Source of the DNA: Streptomyces rugosispiralis
Lineage (GTDB): Bacteria > Actinomycetota > Actinomycetes > Streptomycetales > Streptomycetaceae
Reading direction: 5' to 3'
Assembly: GCF_024505145.1 (NCBI RefSeq)
Contig: NZ_JANIAA010000042.1
Coordinates: forward strand, 25,037-89,036
Length of the DNA stretch: 64,000 nt
This document shows positions 59,747 through 64,000 of the stretch, piece after piece. The notes under the pieces are model-generated. The model saw only the letters and a program-made list of their open reading frames with translations. It searched no databases and had not been told where the DNA came from. Every line of letters starts with the position of its first letter. Position 1 is the stretch's first letter. Position numbers and translations under genes: made by a program.

Positions 59747-61722
59747 ACTTCACGCGCTGGAGCGCCCGGCTCCCCCGAACCCAGCGACGCATCGCCGCCC
59801 GGGCAGACCGCGGTGCGCGGCGGCCGAAGCCCGCGGCCGCCGCGGGCGGCGGCTCCGTCCCGGCGGCCCGGGGCGAGAGCGCCGGCCCCTCCGGGCGCGG
59901 CGAGCCTCCCGCCGCCGCCCCTTCCGACACCGCGCCGCCCGCCGCTGTCCCGACCCTTGACGGGCTGTCCGCCCATGACCTCCTCGGCCAGGTGCCGGCG
60001 CTGGTCGCGGTGGTCTACGGCCCCGAGCACCGCATCGCCTACCTCAACGACACCTATGTCGAGCTCTTCGGCTCCCGGACCCCCGGCACACCCGCCGGCC
60101 AGGCCCTGCCCGAGCTGAGGGAGCTGGGGCTGCTGCCGCTCATGGACCAGGTCCTGCGCAGCGGCAAGCCCCGTACGGTCAAGTCCCGGCAGGTCCCCGC
60201 GGGCGGCCCGGCCACCACGCCCGGGCCGCGGCGGGAGGGCGTGGCCCCCGGCCTCGGCCGGTCCCGCCACGGCTACTACACCTTCACCTGCTCCCCGATC
60301 GAGATGGCCGCGCCAAGGGCCGTCGCCGCCGCGCAGCCGACGGACGAGCGGGCGGAGGAGGGAGCCGTGGACGGCAGGCCGGTGGACGGATCGCCGGTGG
60401 ACGGATCGCCGGTGGACGGATCGATCCGGGAAGCCGCCGTCCGTAAGGCCGTCGCCGTGCCGGAGGCGGTCGCCACCGGGACAGTCGTCACCGACACCGA
60501 CACCGAAACCGGCACGCCCACCGAGCCGGTCCGCGGCGTGCTCGTCTTCGGCGCCGACGTCACCGACCAGGTCGAATCCGCGGAGCGGCTGCGCGCCAGC
60601 GAGCGCCTCCAACGCGAGGCCGCCGTCACCCTCCAGCGCAGCCTCCTCCCCCAAGGGCTGGAGCAGCCCGACGATCTGCGGGTCGCCGCCACCTACCAGC
60701 CCGGCGGCACGGACGCGGCGGTGGGCGGCGACTGGTACGACGTCATCACCCTGGGCGCCGGCCGCACCGCCCTCGTCATCGGCGACGTCATGGGCCGCGG
60801 CGTGCGGGCGGCCGCCGTCATGGGCCAGCTGCGCACCGCAGTCCGCGCCTACGCCCGGCTCGACCTGCCGCCGCACGAAGTGCTTCAGCTCCTCGACGGC
60901 CTGGCCGCCGAGATCGACCCCCACCAGATCGCCACGTGCGTCTACGCCGTCCACGACCCCAACGAGAACCGCCTCGTCTACGCCTCCGCGGGCCATCTGC
61001 CGATCCTGGTCCGCGACCCGGACGGCACCGTGCGCCGCGCCTCCGAGCCCACCGGACCGCCCCTCGGCACCGGCGGCTGGCTGCACACCACCGGCTCGGT
61101 CCCGCTCGGCCCCGGGGCCAGCGCCGTCCTCTACACCGACGGCCTGGTGGAGCGGCGGGACAAGGACATCTACGACGGAGTGGCCGCGCTCGAGCGCGTC
61201 TTCGCGGGCGCGACCGGCTCGCCCCAGGTGATGTGCGACCGCCTCATCAGGGCCCTGGGCATCACCGCGGAGCACGACGACGACGTGGCGGTGCTGGTCC
61301 TCCAGCACCCGGCCCGTACGGGGCATGACGCGGAGCTGTTCCACAACGCCGCGCTGGAACTCCTCGGCGGGGTCGAGGCCGCACCGCGCGCCCGGGCCTT
61401 CGCATCAGGGGTCCTCGCCAGCTGGCGGTTCCCCATGGAGCTGCGCGACCTGGGCGTGCTCGCCGCCAGCGAACTCGTCGCCAACTCCCTTCAGCACGGC
61501 ACCCCGCCCATGCGGCTGCGGCTGCGCCGCACCGACCGCCGCCTGATCATCGAGGTGACGGACGGCGATGAGCATTTGCCGCGCCGCCGCCGGGCCGAAC
61601 CGGTGGACGAGGCCGGACGCGGCATCTCCATCGTCGCGACCATCGCCTCGTCCTGGGGCTCACGCCGCACACCGGGCGGCGGCAAGGCGGTGTGGTGCGA
61701 ATTCGCCTTGCCCGCGGACTAG
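59743..61722 (+). CDS. PAS / SpoIIE-phosphatase / HATPase fusion
   Basis: 659 residues. The disordered Arg/Ala/Pro start (to about 70) is followed by a PAS domain (about 75-145 and 250-290, HDLLGQVPALVAVVYGPEHRIAYLNDTYVELFG ... VRGVLVFGADVTDQV) interrupted by low-complexity sequence with a VDGSPVDGS repeat. Next is a SpoIIE-type PP2C domain (about 300-525: GGDWYDVITL, GDVMGRGVRAA, YTDGLVERRD, HDDDVAVLVL), and a C-terminal GHKL ATPase (LAASELVANSLQHG, DEAGRGISIV). Such proteins combine phosphatase and anti-sigma kinase activities in partner switching. GTG 59743 has GAGG upstream and overlaps a small ORF. Confidence 0.93.
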   Translation: MNFTRWSARLPRTQRRIAARADRGARRPKPAAAAGGGSVPAARGESAGPSGRGEPPAAAPSDTAPPAAVPTLDGLSAHDLLGQVPALVAVVYGPEHRIAYLNDTYVELFGSRTPGTPAGQALPELRELGLLPLMDQVLRSGKPRTVKSRQVPAGGPATTPGPRREGVAPGLGRSRHGYYTFTCSPIEMAAPRAVAAAQPTDERAEEGAVDGRPVDGSPVDGSPVDGSIREAAVRKAVAVPEAVATGTVVTDTDTETGTPTEPVRGVLVFGADVTDQVESAERLRASERLQREAAVTLQRSLLPQGLEQPDDLRVAATYQPGGTDAAVGGDWYDVITLGAGRTALVIGDVMGRGVRAAAVMGQLRTAVRAYARLDLPPHEVLQLLDGLAAEIDPHQIATCVYAVHDPNENRLVYASAGHLPILVRDPDGTVRRASEPTGPPLGTGGWLHTTGSVPLGPGASAVLYTDGLVERRDKDIYDGVAALERVFAGATGSPQVMCDRLIRALGITAEHDDDVAVLVLQHPARTGHDAELFHNAALELLGGVEAAPRARAFASGVLASWRFPMELRDLGVLAASELVANSLQHGTPPMRLRLRRTDRRLIIEVTDGDEHLPRRRRAEPVDEAGRGISIVATIASSWGSRRTPGGGKAVWCEFALPAD

Positions 61723-61783
61723 CTCCACGGGCCCCGGGCGCGCGGGCCTGAGCGGGGACACGGCCGCCCCCGACCGACGACAG

Positions 61784-61834
61784 ATCGCCCTGGCACGGCG
61801 GAGCCGACTGGCTCCTTCGCCGCGCCAGGGCGAT
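61784..61834. terminator. Bidirectional terminator
   Basis: ATCGCCCTGGC and GCCAGGGCGAT pair perfectly, enclosing a second GGCGGAGCC/GGCTCCTTCGCC stem. It lies between convergent genes ending at 61722 and 61854. Confidence 0.75.
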
Positions 61835-61853
61835 GGCGGAATGGACGGGCGGG

Positions 61854-63167
61854 TCAGGCCGCGGTGGTCACCTCGTCCGACGAGGCCGTCCGCGACGGCT
61901 CGGGCACCGCGGTCCCGGCGACCGCCCGCAGCGGATTGTCCTGCTCGGCCGTGAGCCGCCTGCCGAGCATCAGCGCGAGCGCGGTGATGCCGAGCGAGCA
62001 GACGATCAGCGTCACGATGTACGCCCCGTACAGCCCGGCGCCCGCCAGCAGCCCGCCGGCCGCCGGGCCCACCGCCAGGGCCAGCTGCTTGACCAGCGCG
62101 AATGCCGAGTTGTACTGACCGAGTGCCGACGCCGGCGCCAGATCGGCGACCAGCGGCGCGACGGTCGGCGACAGCATCGCCTCACCGAGCCCGAAGAGCG
62201 CGTACGCCGAGATGATCGCGGTGACACCGACGGCCTGGCTCCCGGGTATCAGCCCGGCGGTCCCGGCGGCGCACCACGCCACCGTCCAGACCAGCCCGAC
62301 CAGCGCCATCACCCGGCTGCGCCGCCGCCGCTCGACCAACTTGAGCACGACGAACTGCGCCAGCACGATCGCCGCCGTGTTCGCGGCCAGGGCGATGCCC
62401 AGCATCGACGGGGATATCCGGGCGACATCCACCGCGAACGCCGACAGCCCGGACTCGAACTGGCCGTAGCAGGCGAAGAACATGACGAAGCCCAGCACGC
62501 ACAGCTGCACCATGGCGCGGTGGCCGAGCAGGGCACGCCAGCCGCCGGAGCCGCCGAGCCGCTCATCGACGGTCGGCACCGGGCCGTCGAACACCGGCGT
62601 CCGCTCCAGCCTTACGGTCGCCACCGCCGCGCCCAGCACCAGGAACATCACCGCGTCGATCGCGAAGAGCCGCACAAAGCTCGAGGCGGCGGAGGTGTCC
62701 ACGAGCAGCCCACCGAACAGTCCGCCGACGCCGAGGCCCAGATTGCCGAGGAAGAACTGGGTGGCGAAGGCCCGCGACCGGGTGGTCGGCGTCGAGCACC
62801 AGACGATCAGCGTGGCCAGCGCCGGCTGTATGGCCGCTATGCCCGCGCCCAGCACTCCGGCCGCGGCGATCACCAGCGGCTCGCTCCCCGCCAGCCCGAG
62901 ACCCATCGATCCGACGGCGGCGGCGACCGCGCCCGCGACGGCAACGGACAGCGGCCCTCGCCGGTCGATCACCCGACCGATGAAGGGCAGCACGGCAAGC
63001 GCGGCCACGGCGAACGTCGCGAGCACCATGCCCGCGGTATTCGCACCGAGGTCCCGCACCTGCGCCACATAGACGAAGAGGAACGGGACCGTGAAGCCGT
63101 TGCCGAACGCGCTCAGCGCGTTGCCCAGCTGGATACGGCGCAGCGCTGCGCCCATCGCGGTGGTCAC
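61854..63167 (-). CDS. MFS transporter (drug-efflux-like)
   Basis: 437 residues with about 12 membrane segments. Loop 2-3 has LPFIGRVIDRRGPL (motif A variant), and helix 4-5 region contains GVLGAGIAAIQPALATLIV. The layout and the divergent MarR gene suggest a drug or metabolite exporter, although substrate cannot be read. Start: minus strand reads TAGGTAGGTGAGTGTGACC, so AGGTAGGTGA serves GTG 63167 better than GTG 63173; ATG 63155 is a third option. Controlled probably by the MarR protein through operators in the 160-base gap. Confidence 0.88.
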   Translation of the reverse strand: MTTAMGAALRRIQLGNALSAFGNGFTVPFLFVYVAQVRDLGANTAGMVLATFAVAALAVLPFIGRVIDRRGPLSVAVAGAVAAAVGSMGLGLAGSEPLVIAAAGVLGAGIAAIQPALATLIVWCSTPTTRSRAFATQFFLGNLGLGVGGLFGGLLVDTSAASSFVRLFAIDAVMFLVLGAAVATVRLERTPVFDGPVPTVDERLGGSGGWRALLGHRAMVQLCVLGFVMFFACYGQFESGLSAFAVDVARISPSMLGIALAANTAAIVLAQFVVLKLVERRRRSRVMALVGLVWTVAWCAAGTAGLIPGSQAVGVTAIISAYALFGLGEAMLSPTVAPLVADLAPASALGQYNSAFALVKQLALAVGPAAGGLLAGAGLYGAYIVTLIVCSLGITALALMLGRRLTAEQDNPLRAVAGTAVPEPSRTASSDEVTTAA

Positions 63168-63243
63168 ACTCACCTACCTAGGTCGAGAAGGAATCAAAGG
63201 ACTACGGGCCTGACCTGCGGGTCAGCCCGGAGGGTCGATGTCT

Positions 63244-63296
63244 GAAGACTTCGAAGCTAAACTTCAATGCTTAAGAGTACAGAGTGAAGGACTTCA
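63244..63296. promoter_or_regulatory. Candidate MarR operators in MFS/marR gap
   Basis: TGAAGGACTTCA (63285-63296) is a perfect palindrome overlapping the -35 TTCAGC of the marR promoter (-10 CATACT at 63316-63321, spacer 17). GAAG-N5-CTTC (63253-63265) and TGAAGACTTC (63243-63252) repeat the same half-site. Together they make an array of TGAAG/CTTCA half-sites. Confidence 0.6.
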
Positions 63297-63327
63297 GCGC
63301 CAATGAGTTTCGTGTCATACTCCACAC

Positions 63328-63879
63328 ATGGCGGAGACCCCCGACCCGGACGACCTGCTGAGCCTCGAAGAGCAGATCGCGGCCTATCAGCGCGAGTTCC
63401 AGGGCCTGGACCCTCAGGTGGAGCAGGTCGTCAGCGCGCTCAGCCGGCTCACCCGGCGGATGAACGTCGCCTACGGCCGCCAGTCGGCCACGCTCGGGAT
63501 CAGCAACTCCGAGTGGGAGGTCCTCAAGGTGCTCGTCCTGTCCGGGGCTCCCTACCGCCTGGGCCCCGGCGACCTGGCCAAGCGGCTGGGCCTCACCCCC
63601 GCCGCCATGACCCACCGCATCGACCGCATGGTGAACGAGGGCCTGGTCACCCGTGAGCGTGATGCGGACAACCGCGTCCGCGTCATCGTCGAGCTGACCC
63701 CGGACGGCCGCGAGAAGTGGGTCGAGGCGATGCGCCAGGCCACGGTCTTCGAGGCGGACCTTCTCCAGGACCTCTCCAGCGAGGAGCGCGGGGCCCTCGG
63801 CGAGATGCTCACCCGTGTGCTGCGCCGGGTGGAGGAGGACCAGCCCGACGCCGAGGGACGGCTGAGCGACCTCGACTGA
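63328..63879 (+). CDS. MarR-family transcriptional regulator
   Basis: 183 residues. Winged helix domain about 40-135: LSRLTRRMNVAYGRQSATLGISNSEWEVLKVLVLSGAPYRLGPGDLAKRLGLTPAAMTHRIDRMVNEGLVTRERDADNRVRVIVELTPDGREKW. The wing with Asp-Arg-Arg/Asn-Arg-Val matches MarR. N- and C-terminal helices form the dimer part; the acidic N-terminal 25 residues are an extension. Divergent from the MFS gene, which it probably represses until a ligand binds. CATACT seven bases upstream of the ATG suggests a leaderless message. Confidence 0.93.
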   Translation: MAETPDPDDLLSLEEQIAAYQREFQGLDPQVEQVVSALSRLTRRMNVAYGRQSATLGISNSEWEVLKVLVLSGAPYRLGPGDLAKRLGLTPAAMTHRIDRMVNEGLVTRERDADNRVRVIVELTPDGREKWVEAMRQATVFEADLLQDLSSEERGALGEMLTRVLRRVEEDQPDAEGRLSDLD

Positions 63880-63899
63880 GGCATTCGGCCCAGCCGCGG

Positions 63900-63928
63900 T
63901 TGACACAGGTCCGGGCGATCCGTAATGT
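63900..63928 (+). promoter_or_regulatory. Strong housekeeping promoter reading out of the window
   Basis: TTGACA (63900-63905), a 17-base spacer, and TAATGT (63923-63928). A near-consensus sigma-HrdB promoter. No gene follows before the window ends at 64000; a stable RNA gene or a leader is likely further right. Confidence 0.65.
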
Positions 63929-64000
63929 ACTCCGAGCTGCCACGGAGCCGTAACGGTTCCCCGGTCAGCACTTGAGCCGCACCGGCGGCAAACCACTACT

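Noticed and set aside
63271..63996. A 241-codon minus-strand frame
   Set aside because: It is the antisense shadow of the marR gene.

Overview
The window is chromosomal DNA of a Streptomyces. Reasons: very high GC, GTG starts, BldC (a 68-residue MerR-like developmental regulator), an AtrA-like TetR regulator next to a type II NADH dehydrogenase, Streptomyces-type DUF families, a c-di-AMP riboswitch ahead of an M23 cell-wall hydrolase, and several probable leaderless transcripts. From memory, the gene order resembles the S. coelicolor bldC-to-atrA core region; this was not checked against a database.

Layout. 1-6 kb: end of an unknown gene, bldC, a small DUF6274-like gene, tRNA-Asp and a 1320-residue HrpA helicase. 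6-11 kb: an ABC-2-like membrane protein, a candidate small RNA, DUF1152, an SDR and an MHS-type MFS transporter. 11-16 kb: a secreted protein, a complete IS30 element next to a decayed tRNA-Phe 3' end, an SH3-like secreted protein, tRNA-Phe/Asp, DUF1684 and tRNA-Glu. 16-21.5 kb: a membrane metallophosphoesterase, a small zincin, a lipoprotein, a DEAD-box helicase and tRNA-Lys. 21.8-25 kb: a beta-helix secreted protein and three tandem secreted proteins built from a shared Cys-pair repeat. 25.5-31.4 kb: DUF6227, a PP2C phosphatase, the riboswitch/M23 unit, an aldo/keto reductase and a small membrane protein. 31.4-33.8 kb: a frameshifted gene and a WhiJ-like/DUF397/HATPase triad.

34.0-39.8 kb is a defence island with lower GC: two different GIY-YIG nucleases (one close to Eco29kI), a C5 DNA methyltransferase, an overlapping Vsr endonuclease with an unusual N-terminal extension, a decayed IS5-type element, and a MrcB_N plus PD-(D/E)XK protein. 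This is the most distinctive system in the window.

39.8-64 kb returns to core genes: an L,D-transpeptidase with an ECF-type sigma factor and a probable anti-sigma protein, a PrsW protease, TrmB, L-2-hydroxyglutarate oxidase, a sporulation-associated TPR regulator, an asparagine-synthase-like protein with a degenerate PP-loop, a 1370-residue SARP/AfsR-like regulator, AtrA, NDH-2, a PAS/SpoIIE/HATPase phosphatase, and a divergent MFS/MarR pair. The long intergenic regions hold mainly tandem repeats, terminators and promoter signals.
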